A DNA stretch of 64,000 nt from Capitulum mitella (Eukaryota > Arthropoda > Thecostraca > Pollicipedomorpha > Pollicipedidae): contig CP099841.1 of NCBI GenBank assembly GCA_030062745.1, positions 8,367,001 through 8,431,000 of the forward strand, given 5' to 3'. Under the pieces are notes generated by a model. It was given only the letters and a program-made list of their open reading frames with translations. It ran no database searches and was not told the DNA's origin. Shown piece by piece: positions 12,151-23,606 of the stretch. Both the position numbers and the translations under genes were made by a program. The stretch's first letter is position 1; every line of letters starts with the position of its first letter.

Positions 12151-13616
12151 GGGCGGACCCAGGATTTTGCCAAGGGGAGAGGGGTGCGTTTTTTTTAGGA
12201 ATACCCGAAGGACATTGCAGAGGTGCCAAAATCTCACCGAAAGGGTGTCAAAATCGCTTCAGAAGGGCGCCAGACTCGATCGTAACATCGCTTAAATCAC
12301 TCAGAACGTTCAGTTGCATGTGGAATGCGACGTCAAAGCGACTCACGGGGGCGTTTTGACTCGCACGCGCTCGAAAGCGGGATACCCATATGGACCTATT
12401 ATAACATAAAAGTACCATATTGTGGCCGCTTCCTCGATGTTGCAAGGGTGCCTGTTCAACAGAAGCTCGCCCACATCCCATCACAAGCGCAAACGATGTC
12501 ACATGTGCGCTCTTTAGTAATTTCGAACAATAAGGTGTCATGATCCTTCACAGGGGTGCCTTTATATTATTTGGGGCGCCTTTTGAATAAGAGGGTGCCC
12601 GTACTCCATCACGGGAGGGCCTTCTTGATACCATGGCAGCGCCTTTTGAACAACGATAAGTCACCCATGCTCCATCACATATCAAATACAGGGGCGTTGG
12701 AACCGGGGCCAGGAAGCAGCTGCCCCTCCCCCCATTTTGGGCAACATTTAACATTAACCCTATCGTGTTGCATGGAAAGAAACGAGGTGAAAATTACGTT
12801 TGCCTCCGCCTTCCATCTCCACAGATGTTCCACCGCTCCTGATCACATGAGTGCCTGTCTGGTGTCCGGGGGCGCCTTTTGGACGGTAGGGCGCCCATAC
12901 TCCATCACAGAGGCGCCTCCATGGTGTCGCAGGGACGTCTTTTGGACGACAGTACAACCATACTCCGGCTGGGGGGCGGTCACTTAGTGTCGCAGGGGGC
13001 CCCTTTTGATCCACAAGTTGACCATAAACCATCTACAGGGCACGCTTTTGATGTCACATGGACCCTTGGGACAAAAGGGAGCTCATACTTTATCACAAGG
13101 GCGCGTCCTTGATGTCAAAGGAATATTTTTGAACGGTGAGGCGTCCATGCTCCATTCCCGGGCGTTTCCTTGGTATCACAGAACCGCTTTTTGACCAACA
13201 TGGCAACCATAAACCACCGAGGGGTGTCTTTCTGGAGCCGCAAGGGCGTCTTTTGAAAGATACAGCGTACAGCACTCCCATGGTCTCTCCTTGGCGCCGC
13301 AGGCATAGGCGGCGGAACGGGGGGAGGTTACAGGGCACCGTGCCCAAATAGCATAGTATTGAAGAATGACTCCAAAACTAGCTGGTGCTCTCCCTTTCCC
13401 CTTTGCCAAAAGACGTTACGCCGCTACTGGTCACAGGGGCGCGTTTTAAACAACGGAGCATCCATGCTCCATTGCGCAGGTGCCCAAATTCTAGCTACCT
13501 TCAGCAGCTAAGGGCATTTTGAGGCCCTTATCCGCCTTCGGCGGAAAGAACGCCAAAAAGCGAAGGCGAAGGGACTGATGCCCTGCTCTCCCCTACCCCC
13601 GGATCCGTCCCTGGGC
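12151..13616. repeat. TIR-bounded cassette of degenerate short repeats (family A)
   Basis: The ends are inverted: GGCGGACCCAGGATTTTGCC at the left and CCCGGATCCGTCCCTGG at the right. The inside is a run of roughly 60-90-bp imperfect units built on CCATACTCCATCACAGGGGC, GCGCCTTTTGAACAAC-like and GGTATCACAG-like phrases. Several short frames are open because unit lengths are often divisible by three, but they share no domain. Probably a non-autonomous DNA transposon whose body is a minisatellite. Confidence 0.65.
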
Positions 13617-13629
13617 GGCGCAACATTCA

Positions 13630-13790
13630 GGGGCGCAGCCAGTATTTTCTTAAGGAGGGGTGCCCGGAACCCAGTGTGAACTGAAATCATACGAAAACCG
13701 CCTGTTGGGAAGACAATGTGCAATGCTTTTCACAAAAATGTGTGCCTAAGGAGGGGGTCCGGGCCCCGGGCCCCCTCTTGGCTGCACCAG
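13630..13790. repeat. Short inverted-repeat element
   Basis: GGGGCGCAGCCAGTATTTTC at the left is answered by CCCCCTCTTGGCTGCACC at the right, about 160 bp apart. It directly follows the cassette ending at 13616 and belongs to the same broad class of GGGGCG...CCAG elements. Confidence 0.55.
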
Positions 13791-14460
13791 TTGTAACACC
13801 ACAACTTTGCCAGCACGAAAAACGACGTCGACACTACGACGTGGCAACTTGAGATTCTACCTGAGATGCACCAGTTCACTTACGATCAGCCTTAATATGC
13901 TTTAACCAGTTCCACTCCTGCTAACATGCGAAATGGCCTTTTTCACGATGTTTCTTTTCATGAGACGCTTTATATTATTTACTTTAAAATTTACCACAAT
14001 GGAAGCCGGATATAAGGTCAACATACTCCTGGTATTGCTATCACTACATCGCAAATTTGGTTTTATGCCACAAAAAACTCTATATTGTTGTCACAAAGTA
14101 ATATAAGCTTACTTTCTTAAGTTTTTTTAAGTCGTTATTTACATGTATATATTACAAATTGTTTCTATTTTTATGCACAAAAGCAGCAAAGATTTAATTT
14201 CACTGCAGCGACCTCCAATCTTGAGGGCATTTCCTCTCCACCATTTGGTGCAACCCCTGACGTCATTTCCTCTTAGCGCTGCCCAGGCAAAATATAATAA
14301 TTAGTCTCCCTTGATGCTGATTAAAATGTAAATGATTGACAAATTTTGTATTATTTTTTAATTTAAAAAGGTATTAACTGGGCAAAATATGACCTCTTGA
14401 TTAATTTATGGGCCTCCTGTGAGGAAAGGGATTTCGTTCACCAGCACCACCTACATCCGT

Positions 14461-14487
14461 CCTCTTTCTAAGCCGGCTCCCTGTCAG
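14461..14487 (+). promoter_or_regulatory. Probable EF1-alpha TOP-type 5'UTR exon
   Basis: A pyrimidine start CCTCTTTCT is followed by a short leader that ends at a splice donor (CTGTCAG then GTAGGA at 14488). EF1-alpha mRNAs of animals carry a 5' terminal oligopyrimidine tract and a short non-coding first exon, and the coding exon downstream starts with an acceptor at 15261-15265 just before the ATG. The assignment rests on position and motif; no TATA box is seen at -30. Confidence 0.45.
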
Positions 14488-15265
14488 GTAGGACGCGTGG
14501 AAATTCGTGGCGATATCCGTAAGATCTGCTCGACTCTTCAGGGTTTCTATCGCCATATGTCTTGCTCTGCAAATGGTGGTGCTTTTTCTGAATTAACCGA
14601 GGTTGTGCGTTGTTCTTGTATTTGTTGAAAGCGTCTTTTCGGCCCCCACATGGCCGCACCGGTCTCGGACTAGCAATAATGGCATCCGACTTGGTGTTCA
14701 TCGGGCTCGTTTGTGTCATATAGTTACGTCTTGTTCGTTGTGCTCTTCTCTTTGTTCGGTTTGGGTTGAGAATAGTTTGTTGGAAATAGTACAGATTATG
14801 TCGGAAGATGTTTGCTGGTCATATGGTGGGGGTAGGCCAGCAGATTCAAATGTTGCAGGTTAAGTATGGGTAGGACAAGAGGGCTAGCAGCTGGTGAGAT
14901 TTGAGGATTGAATGTTGTTGACCAGGGAATCAGGATTTCCAGGAAATCACAATTTCAGTGTAAGATGTAGATCCTTTTGCATGATGGCTTTGCTTCAGAC
15001 ATTCTTGATGCCAGCTTGGGCTGTGTGCAGGCAATAAATGTCAGTCATTGTGTTGCCAAGTGGTTCAGAATTTTAGCTCAGTTTTGTGTGGAATATGTAT
15101 TGATAAACATGTATGGTGGTTTATCATTACATTGTTCTACATCATTGTGGTAAATGTGGTCTTGTTGTAGGTACTCTTGGTAAAACTGGTTAATCACTGT
15201 ATTAATATCATGTTACTACTTTGTTGGACACTCGTGTAGTTCACAAATGCACATGGATTTTGCAG

Positions 15266-15434
15266 TCTCGGCACGAAGTGACATTCCACCATGGGGAAGG
15301 AGAAGGTTCATATCAACATTGTGGTCATTGGCCACGTAGACTCTGGCAAGTCTACCACCACTGGACATCTGATCTACAAATGTGGTGGTATTGACAAGCG
15401 TACCATCGAGAAGTTTGAGGCTGAGGCCCAGCAG
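15266..15434 (+). CDS. EF1A: EF1-alpha exon with start codon
   Basis: The acceptor TTTTGCAG ends at 15265 and is followed by 25 nt of 5'UTR. Translation begins at 15291 and the exon ends after codon 48 at the donor GTATGA. The split after A-Q-Q, just before M-G-K-G-S-F, is in phase 0. The P-loop lies in this exon. Confidence 0.95.
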
Positions 15435-18400
15435 GTATGACTTGTAATTTGTGAGAGCAGATGTCCTTGGTGCTTAAGTTGTGAAGCATATGGATGTTGT
15501 TTATGGGGTTGTTGCTGTTGAGTAGAATTGGCATACTCACCATATTGCTTTAATAAATGTAGTGGAAAGACTTACCACTGGTGCAGATTTATGGGGATTC
15601 AGATGTTCGTTCTTGCTGGGAAATGGTCAAGGTTGGGAAGGTGTTATTTTTAGTTTTTGTGTTGAAGAATACCGGAAAATATGTGTTCCAAAAGATTTAT
15701 ACTCCAAAGGTTAGTTCATGCGCCTCCTTTAAAAAGCTTTATTGAAGATGTGCTGACAGTTGTACCTTGGGAAGCAAATAACTGTTCCTTATGGTAAGAA
15801 GTAGGTATGATGTCACAGCTGCTGACTTATGCCAAGAATGCCAACTTAAACCAGTGTTACTGTGGGCAAAAATCTGTACTCCAAAACAAATTTTACTCCA
15901 ATACCAATAACAAACTAAATTTTAAGCCCCAAATATGATACTCCACTTCGTGTCTTAGTTTGGTGTCAGGGGATTGTTGTAGTATTAGGCTCAATTTCGG
16001 CGTTTGCATTTGGTTCACCTGTCAATAATATTTTGACCTGTGCTTGCTGTCAGCATTTCTGCTAGTTGAGCATGGTTATATCAAACAGGAAGTTTAGGAG
16101 ATGGTGTTCTCTAACTTTCGGTCTGCAATGCTGGGACTGACTTCTGAATTGTTTTCTTGCCATGGTTGATGCCTTTTTTGTTGGATCCAGTGTTAATGAA
16201 GTAAACAGTAATTCCAGCTGTGGAAGTTAGGGGAATGGCATTCTTGAAACGGTTTTCTCATTGTTTCAAGGATGTGCAATTTGAACCAAAGGCTTTTGGT
16301 TACAGTTCTAGAAGTGCAGATTTTTTAGCTTAGGTATCTAAAATCCACATATGGTATGGAAAAGAGAATTCTCCAAATGATTAATTGCATCTAAGTCTGT
16401 TTAAAGTCAACCTTTGCCTATCTATCTTATCAAATAATTTGCTAAATGATTCAATTCTGCTCATCTTAGTTTTATATTGACAAGACTTGTGAATCCATTT
16501 TGAGAGAATGCAAGCTACCACCCAGTATGTTTGCAGCCTTTTCATTGTTTTAGTAGTTCTCTGGATAGGTTTCCTTTGTGTCTTGAAATAGTCAGAACAT
16601 TGTCTGCAAGGTTGAATCAAGGCTATGTTCATTTAATGCTTAATGTTTGGAACTGGACAATGTGTTCAGTCTACAGTCTTCTGTGACCAAGTTAGCAGCA
16701 GGTGGCAGGATATGATTGGTTTGTCATAAAGTGTTTGGGTGACAATAATAGCAGAAAACAGTTTGGAATATCCAGAAGCATGTTATTGAAATGAATTTAC
16801 AAACACTCAAATCACTGCATGTCAGCTGCTTTGAAGCATAGCATAAGGATAGTAGATATTTAATGAATTTTGCCTTAAGAATTCAGCTTTTATAAGTGTG
16901 GTCTTCACAGGTACATTTTAAGTCATTATTTTAAGTGAATATTTCCCTGAATTCTGCCATAAGTTTTGTGTGCTATTCTGCATTGAGTTTTGACTATTTG
17001 CAATAAGAGGAAGTGCAGGTTAATTTCTGTATGACATTGTACAAGTAATGCTGCATGAATTTTTGCCAGTTTTTTACAATTGTTGTGAAGAATATGGTGT
17101 GGCCTTTGGGGGCATGCTGTGAATTGCTCCATTCTGGTGCTGATATTGATGTTTTGCATCAGTTGATGCGGTGGTATTTGCTTTGCTGAATTGACACAGT
17201 ACATCAGTTTAGGTTTTCAGGTTCCTTTACTTGGCACATGGCAAGTTCACATAGTTTATCTGGCAGTGTTCCATTGCAAACTGAATATCAGTTCTGGAAG
17301 TATTTTGGTAGCTTTGCAGTAGATGTGACTATGTGTTGGTTTTTCAGATGGGCAAGGGCTCATTCAAGTATGCTTGGGTGCTTGACAAGCTGAAGGCCGA
17401 ACGTGAGCGCGGCATCACCATCGATATTGCCCTGTGGAAGTTCGAGACCACCAAGTACTACGTGACCATCATCGATGCCCCGGGTCACAGAGATTTCATC
17501 AAGAACATGATCACGGGCACATCTCAGGCCGATTGTGCCGTGCTCATCGTCGCCTCTGGTGTCGGTGAGTTCGAGGCTGGTATTTCCAAGAACGGTCAGA
17601 CCCGTGAACACGCGCTGCTTGCCTACACCCTTGGCGTGAAGCAGATGATCATTGGCGTCAACAAGATGGACACCACCGAGCCCCCGTATTCTGAGGCTCG
17701 CTTCAAGGAAATTGTCAGTGAGGTGTCTGCGTACATCAAGAAGGTTGGATACGACCCTAAGACCGTGGCCTTTGTGCCCATCTCCGGATGGCATGGTGAC
17801 AACATGCTGGAGCCCAGTGACAAGATGCCATGGTACAAGGGATGGGAGACCACCCGCAAGTCTGGAAGTGGCTCTGGCAAGACTCTGCTGGAGGCCCTGG
17901 ACAACATTGATCCGCCCACGCGGCCCAGTGACAAGCCTCTGCGCCTGCCCTTGCAGGATGTCTACAAGATCGGAGGTATTGGAACGGTGCCCGTGGGCCG
18001 TGTTGAGACCGGTACCATCAAGCCCGGCATGATCGTCTGCTTCGCTCCGAATGGCCTGACCACTGAAGTGAAGTCCGTGGAGATGCACCACGAGTCCCTG
18101 CCAGAGGCCCTGCCCGGTGACAACGTCGGTTTCAACGTGAAGAACGTGTCTGTCAAGGAGCTGCGCCGCGGCTACGTCGCGTCCGACTCCAAGAACAAGC
18201 CGGCCACCGGTTGCGAGGACTTCACGGCTCAGGTCATCATCCTGAACCACCCGGGACAGGTGTCTGCTGGCTACACCCCGGTGCTGGATTGCCATACGGC
18301 TCACATCGCCTGCCGGTTCGCCGACCTGCAGCAGAAGGTTGACCGCCGTACCGGCAAGGTCACCGAAGAGGCTCCCAAGGCCCTGAAGTCGGGAGATGCG

Positions 18401-18586
18401 GCCATCATCAAGCTGATCCCGAGCAAGCCCATGGTTGTGGAGACCTTCACCGACTTCCCGCCCCTGGGTCGGTTCGCCGTTCGCGACATGAGGCAGACGG
18501 TGGCTGTCGGCGTCATCAAGGCGGTCACCCCGAAGGTGGTGTCTGGCAAGGTCACCAAGGCCGCCGAAAAGGCCTCTAAGAAATAG
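15291..18586 (+). CDS. EF1A (eEF1A): Elongation factor 1-alpha, complete, two coding exons
   Basis: The coding segments are 15291-15434 (codons 1-48) and 17348-18586 (codons 49-460 and TAG), interrupted by a 1.9-kb intron. The product is the GTPase that delivers aminoacyl-tRNA to the ribosomal A site in the cytoplasm. All nucleotide-binding motifs are intact: GHVDSGKS at residues 14-21, DAPGH at 91-95 and NKMD near 153-156. Domain 2 ([19 protein letters not shown]) and domain 3 ([20 protein letters not shown]) are also conserved. The length of 460 matches the family (about 462). The ATG lies in a good context (CCACCATGG). Exon 2 is strongly GC-biased at third positions, as expected for a very highly expressed gene. 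Substitutions such as SGSGSG near residue 220 are unusual but lie outside active sites. The alternative of a processed pseudogene is excluded by the intron. Confidence 0.98.
15435..17347 (+). other. EF1-alpha intron 1
   Basis: The intron is 1.9 kb, AT-rich, starts GTATGA and ends TTTTTCAG. No repeat family of this window is recognised in it, which makes it the cleanest long non-coding stretch here. Short minus-strand open frames at 15352 and 16381 show no domains. Confidence 0.9.
17348..18586 (+). CDS. EF1A: EF1-alpha main exon
   Basis: The exon has 413 codons including the stop. It carries the rest of the GTPase domain and domains 2 and 3. The antisense strand is also open for 413 codons (18601-17360), an effect of the biased codon use; that frame is not a gene. 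The C-terminus is [12 protein letters not shown]. Confidence 0.98.
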   Translation: MGKGSFKYAWVLDKLKAERERGITIDIALWKFETTKYYVTIIDAPGHRDFIKNMITGTSQADCAVLIVASGVGEFEAGISKNGQTREHALLAYTLGVKQMIIGVNKMDTTEPPYSEARFKEIVSEVSAYIKKVGYDPKTVAFVPISGWHGDNMLEPSDKMPWYKGWETTRKSGSGSGKTLLEALDNIDPPTRPSDKPLRLPLQDVYKIGGIGTVPVGRVETGTIKPGMIVCFAPNGLTTEVKSVEMHHESLPEALPGDNVGFNVKNVSVKELRRGYVASDSKNKPATGCEDFTAQVIILNHPGQVSAGYTPVLDCHTAHIACRFADLQQKVDRRTGKVTEEAPKALKSGDAAIIKLIPSKPMVVETFTDFPPLGRFAVRDMRQTVAVGVIKAVTPKVVSGKVTKAAEKASKK

Positions 18587-18852
18587 GTAATCGCTTTCCA
18601 CATGGATGCCACTTGTTCGAACGCAGGTGTTTGCTCTCCGTACCGCAAGAAGGAAGACGTTTCTTTTTGTGTCGCTCCCGGACCATTCGGTGAGAGAAAG
18701 CTTAATTGTTCATTTTCTCTATCTCAGTGGCTTACATCGCATTGTCACCGCAAAGAGTTTCGGAGGAAAAAGAGTATGTGGAAACTAGCCCATCAGTTTT
18801 TTTATCAACTGACCCGTACTCTGCTATCCATGTGATTGTCACCTGGGCTTAT

Positions 18853-18858
18853 AATAAA
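18853..18858 (+). terminator. Poly(A) signal of EF1-alpha
   Basis: AATAAA lies 267 bases after the stop codon, the first canonical hexamer downstream, and gives a 3'UTR of ordinary length. Confidence 0.75.
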
Positions 18859-19611
18859 CCTATGGCCAACCACACGACTTTGCGGAGAGTTGGGGGATGC
18901 AGGAGGAGCGTAGGAGATCGAGATTCGACAAGGAGGCTGGCCAGAGCAGCGCCCGTGTGTGCCAGAGGCAGCAGCACACCCGGACGACGCGTGTGCTCAC
19001 CGGCAGAAGCCGGGAGTCTTAGACCTTGAATATAGCTCTTGTGCCATTTGACCCAGTCATAGTTAGTCCCCAGCGAATGAATGGATTATGAATGACCGAG
19101 CTGGAAAACTGGTGGGGCTTGTCATGCCTATTCCTGGGCATCTCCATACGTACAGCCGTAGCCGTATCGCTGGACGGTAAGATTCATCAGCGATGGTCGC
19201 AGCCAGCTGATCGCGCGCGTCATGGCACGGAACAATGGTGCGGGCTCTGTCTCCGCATCAGAGGCTTGTCGCGCAGTATGTCCGCAGTCTCCGTGTGCAT
19301 CGGTCTGGCTTTTAGTTCCTCCGCCGTTTCCGAGTGCAAGAGTCGCCGGCGTGGCTGGCGGTTGACGTGGCGGGCATGGTCACGTGTGACTCACCCTGCG
19401 GCCGTGTGACGTCACGGGTGGGCGGAGCGCCAGTGCCCACGTGGCAGGCGGCGCCGAGGTGGGTGACCGGCACTGCGGCGAGGGCGCGGCTGCGACGACG
19501 GCTGTACCCATGCTGCTTGTGCCTAGCGTGGCTACGAGCCGTCTACCATTTCAGATGCACGCAGTTGGTGACAGATCCAGAGACATCGTTCTTGTGAGTT
19601 GTTTGTAGCGC
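18859..19611. other. Downstream of EF1-alpha, no gene seen
   Basis: A moderately GC-rich stretch with short plus-strand open frames (19092-19409, 19334-19597). No domain and no splice pattern is seen. Confidence 0.45.
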
Positions 19612-19885
19612 ACAGGCACGTAGCCAGGATTTCTCTCAGGGAGGGGCCGAATGAGAAATTTTGTCATGCCACCGGTATGTGACTGAATTTGTAAGAAAAA
19701 GCAGCAATTTTACGTGCCTCATATTTAACGTACCTCATATTTAATACACAGGAAAACATATGTTTACTCTTGCAACGTATGTTTGATCGCTGTTACATAT
19801 TCCTGCGAACCTGCTATATATCTAGTGGATACCGCTTGGCTCAGGAGGGGCGGGGGGCATGGCCCCCTTGGCTACGTCCCTGGTA
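19612..19885 (+). repeat. Dispersed repeat family C, copy 2
   Basis: The copy runs from GGCACGTAGCCAGGATTTCT to CTTGGCTACGTCCCTGG and has the same internal order as the copies at 7300, 35278, 52526 and 62791. The ends are imperfect inverted repeats. It carries a small internal duplication of CTCATATTTAA. Confidence 0.8.
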
Positions 19886-20254
19886 GCATTATTTGTTTTG
19901 CCTACTGATTTACAGTTGGCGCCCGTAAACACAAATCCCGGGACATCGATGTTTAGATTCGGAGCCAATCAAAACTAGAACGGCACGTAGTGGGCAACAC
20001 CCAGAGGTTGAAACAGGAGAACAGCGTCGCTGCTGCCTCCAAAGGGAAGATTATCAACATCCATGGTTTCTAGCGAAAGGTCGAAATGCAATAGCCTTGG
20101 ACACTGCCATAACGTGAGAACTCAGCATAGCGGGGAAGCAGTGCCAGTCATTCCTTTTCATAGAACGCTATAGACACAGGTCACTTCGCTCCGTAATGGG
20201 TTAACGACTTGGTAAGGGCGCTTATCCAACACTGGCAGGGTTGTGCTTGATACC

Positions 20255-20470
20255 TCAGTCAGTCGATTCACCAATTCTTTTACTGAGCTGGGAATCCATT
20301 CTGATTCTGGTTCACAGCGGCTTTTCGAAAAGTGAATGGATTCATTTCTGAACGGCGACTGGACGGCAAATTACGATCTGAATCTGATTCCGATTCACTG
20401 GTTTTCAATGAATCGATTCTGGTCTACGATGAAAATGCGAAATTCCGAAATCGATTCAGAACCAAGCACA
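20255..20470. repeat. GAATC-rich degenerate repeat tract
   Basis: The tract is dense in GATTC/GAATC-containing phrases (AATCGATTC, GGAATCCATTC, CTGATTCCGATTCAC), the same motif set as at 4385-4575. A 95-codon frame through it is not believed to be coding. Confidence 0.55.
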
Positions 20471-20777
20471 AGCCGCCTGCATTGAGGTGCTTACGTAGTG
20501 AGAGATTTAAAAACTGCGGCCACGCTGGTTCAAGTTGCAAAATAATGCCACAAATGAGTCGTCGTTCCCACTTCATCCTGGCTCCGGCGTCCCAGAGGGC
20601 TTGTCGTAATGTCCCGTAATTTGGTTTCACTTTTTCCTGTCAAAACCGGTTGGCTGCATCCACTATTCCCTGAACGTGCTGGGTGTGCCCCGCTGACGCT
20701 GACGAACCTATGGGGAGGGGCGTTCTGCGAACAGTCCCACCAAACGTCGGTAAGGGCATGATACCACGTCCTCTTCC

Positions 20778-21176
20778 AGGGGTGTCGATCTGTGCTCTTT
20801 TGTGAGGGCCTACCCCCCTCTCCATGTTGACTTCGGTCCCCTCAGTGTTTGTTTGGGCCCTCCAATATTTTCTGCCGGTTTTGAAAGGAAATGGGCAATA
20901 CCAACGAAAAGAACAGCCGCAATAGATAAGAGATGGGCAGAAAGTAAACTAGAAAACCTAAAGCAATTCAGTTATCTTTCTACCTTCTATCTGTAGATAT
21001 GTTTATATACATGGGAATATATGGAATTTTTTATTTGTTAAATAATAACGAAAAAATTATAAATTTCTGTTGGTCAAAACAAAGAGGGCTAAAACCGTTG
21101 AAAACCCACATTTGGGGGGAGGTTAGGTTGTCGGGCCCACGGCTCGCCCCTCCAATCATTTACAGAAATCGACCCC
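20778..21176 (+). repeat. Dispersed repeat family B, copy 2
   Basis: It begins GGGGTGTCGATC and ends AGAAATCGACCCCC. Internal blocks match 53313-53809 in the same orientation and 311-717 in reverse. The inverted ends and lack of coding suggest a MITE. This copy lacks the long TA microsatellite present in copy 3. Confidence 0.75.
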
Positions 21177-22179
21177 CCCCCCCTCCCAGTTCTCTGCTCA
21201 TCTCCGTAAGATGTCGCGACCGACTCACAAAGTCCATATGTCAAAGATTATTTTTCAAAAGTTTACCCAGTGGCCGTTGTCTGTGTATTATCCTAAAGAT
21301 AGTAGGAATATTGGCAGAAGTTCTGCGATGGCAGGGAACGTCTAAACCACTCAACGTACTAAAATTATACTTCAACAAAGACTCATGTCCAGGGGAAAAG
21401 TTGCTGTTCCGATCCGGTCAAACCATCCGGGACGTCATATCCCTTCGCCATGTCATGTCGTCGTGACATCTTCATGACAAGTTCTGTCTTCGCGGAGACC
21501 AAAGCACGCTTGTAAAATACGGCTTACGCGAGCGTCCTGGTAGGAAGAGGCCAGTACCTGATCTTAAGGTGTGAACGACAAATATTAAGCATAAATTCTG
21601 CTACGAGATCTAACGTCTTGACAACTAAAGGTACAGATGTGTAACTCTTCTAAGGAAGGTTCGCCGAAAGGAAACGTCTTGTCGACTTGCAATTCCTTCA
21701 GTTTATGATTCGTAGGCCGCAGGCACGACAAACCCCAGAAACACAGCCGGTTGGTGGCTAGGTCAGCGGACGACCACCCTAGGGTCGCCACCGCCACCAT
21801 GCTTAGCCCAACAGCCAACACAAACATACTTGTGTCAATGCGATCCGATGCGAGAACCGCGGAGGAAGAGAAATTAATGGACAAGAAGATTCGATGGACG
21901 CCGGGTCCGGCCCAAGCCAGCTTGCTCAGCTCAGCCACGGACGGCTGCAGACTCGCCCCTCTCCTGCAGCTTGGCGCGGTCCTAGTTCGGCTTGCCATTC
22001 ACGCCGGCGAAGAGCGGCGACGCGCGGCGACGCCGTGAGGGGCGCGTCCCCTACAACCTTCGGAGTGAGGGGGACTGTCCCCGGCAATCTCGCAGGGAGT
22101 TTTTATCCCTGTACGGATGCGCGTCATGGCAGTGAAGGCGAGTGCTTATAAACGGCCGTTGTTACCGAAACGGAGAAAA
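21177..22179. other. Mostly unassigned; possible decayed exon at about 21700-21950 (minus)
   Basis: A 138-codon minus-strand frame (21998-21585) includes a hydrophobic stretch with S-I-N followed by SSSAVLASDRI and a run of hydrophobic residues, faintly like PIG-C proteins. No clear splice sites support it. A GC-rich patch at 21890-22080 has frames on both strands. Confidence 0.3.
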
Positions 22180-22330
22180 GGTGAATGCACCGAACACATC
22201 AGGGATGCACCAGATCACGATTTCTCTGATCTGGCCGGATACCGGCTAAGGGAGGATCGGGGTGCTGGATATTCAGCCGGATACCGGATATTATGCTTGC
22301 CTATGTTTATGTACTTTTTGGTGCTGGAAA
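22180..22330. repeat. GCCGGATACCGG-type repeat, copy 1
   Basis: Phrases CAGGGATGCACCAGAT, GGCCGGATACCGG, GATATTCAGCCGG and ACCGGATATTATG are clustered here. Related phrases occur at 34440-34555. The CAGGGATGCACC opening is reminiscent of hAT-type non-autonomous elements, but no target duplication was identified. Confidence 0.5.
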
Positions 22331-23417
22331 ATGGAAAGAAAAGACTTAGCTGAGATAGAAAAATCTAAAAAAATGAAAGATATTAAGTAGAAAACATAAA
22401 CAATCTGTGAGTCATTCTCCCTAGCGCTTAAAGTTATTGTGAGGTTTTCTCGTTCCGTTGTAAAAAAGAATACATAAAGAACGCAGCGTTCACAGCGGAG
22501 TTCACCATTTCTGACTGCAGGCAAAAGGCAAGGGCGATGCCAGTATAATACGCAGAATGCCATTATAGCGCCTTGGTAGGCCTAGAATATCTGGCTTGAT
22601 AAGCATTCTTTACAAATACTAAGGTATGTCCATTGAAGCATATTGCCGCTTAATACAGTTGTACAAGAGTATTTGAGCCAGATAAAAATGTTTGGAAAAC
22701 ATAAAAATGATGCACCACGAAATGGGCTGCTGAGCATGTACTGACTGTCGTTGCACTGTTTTGAGGTTGAGTCCCACCCTTGCAAATTGTGTCTCAACCC
22801 TTCCGAACTGAGAAGAAAAAGTAGTGCTCAGAGAAACCTAGGAACTGTCAGTTACATCGACAGTCTGATATCACAGGGTACGCTGCTCCTGAAACGGTTT
22901 TGTAGGCTGACATTACAACGTCTCGATCGTACACCGGCAGGCCAAACATCCGGTAATATCCACAGGGGTGTGGTTTCCTATCTCTTTGTGGGTGCTGGGG
23001 CAACCACAATACGACTTGGACGCCCACAACTTAAAGTATGTTTAAATATTCAGATATAATTATATTCTCAGGCCCATGACGTTGACCACCTAAAATCAGC
23101 TTTATCAGCAACAATCGGAACTTATTTACTTCATTGTCTCCCACTTATTGCTTTTGCCCAACACCCGTCAGGTAAAATTGTGTGAAGTTGGCCCTGGGGC
23201 AAGCTCCTCCATTAAAGGGAGTGTTTCTACTCAGATCGTGATTGTTAACTGCACGCATGCGACTGAATAGTACATTTTTATGAATCAAAGCGTAGGTAAC
23301 ATTCATTCTTGCCAACTCGTTTTCGTTAGCTCATATGTTACTAGTGTAAGTACGCTGGTTGCCAGCCCAAGTTTTACCTATTCACCACAGTTTCCTTTCA
23401 TCACTGAAATGACCGAC

Positions 23418-23424
23418 AAAACGT
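23418..23424 (+). repeat. Target-site duplication, left
   Basis: AAAACGT immediately precedes the left end of the foldback element and is repeated in direct orientation at 33942-33948. Confidence 0.75.
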
Positions 23425-23606
23425 GATGTGTGTCAAGACAGCCCACGGTCAGCCCACGCTCAGCCCACGCTCAGCCCATAAAAGCGACCCCTCCAAAAGC
23501 GGCCAAAATGCACCATATGATGCATCTCGACGAGCTGAACACGATGGTGCAATTTAATGTTGGGTGCATCCAATACCTTAGCCTGCAGAGCCAATTATCA
23601 ATCAAG
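23425..23606 (+). repeat. Foldback element, left unique cap
   Basis: The cap has four GCCCACG(G/C)TCA-type short repeats at 23441-23478, then CCATATGATGCATCTCGACG and a stretch that reads MHHMMHLDELNTMVQF in one frame. The same sequence lies reversed at 33757-33941, nearly base for base. The open frame is short and probably incidental. Confidence 0.8.

Noticed and set aside
17360-18601. 413-codon open frame antisense to EF1-alpha exon 2
   Set aside because: It mirrors the highly biased codon use of EF1-alpha, has no domain, and lies exactly within the exon.
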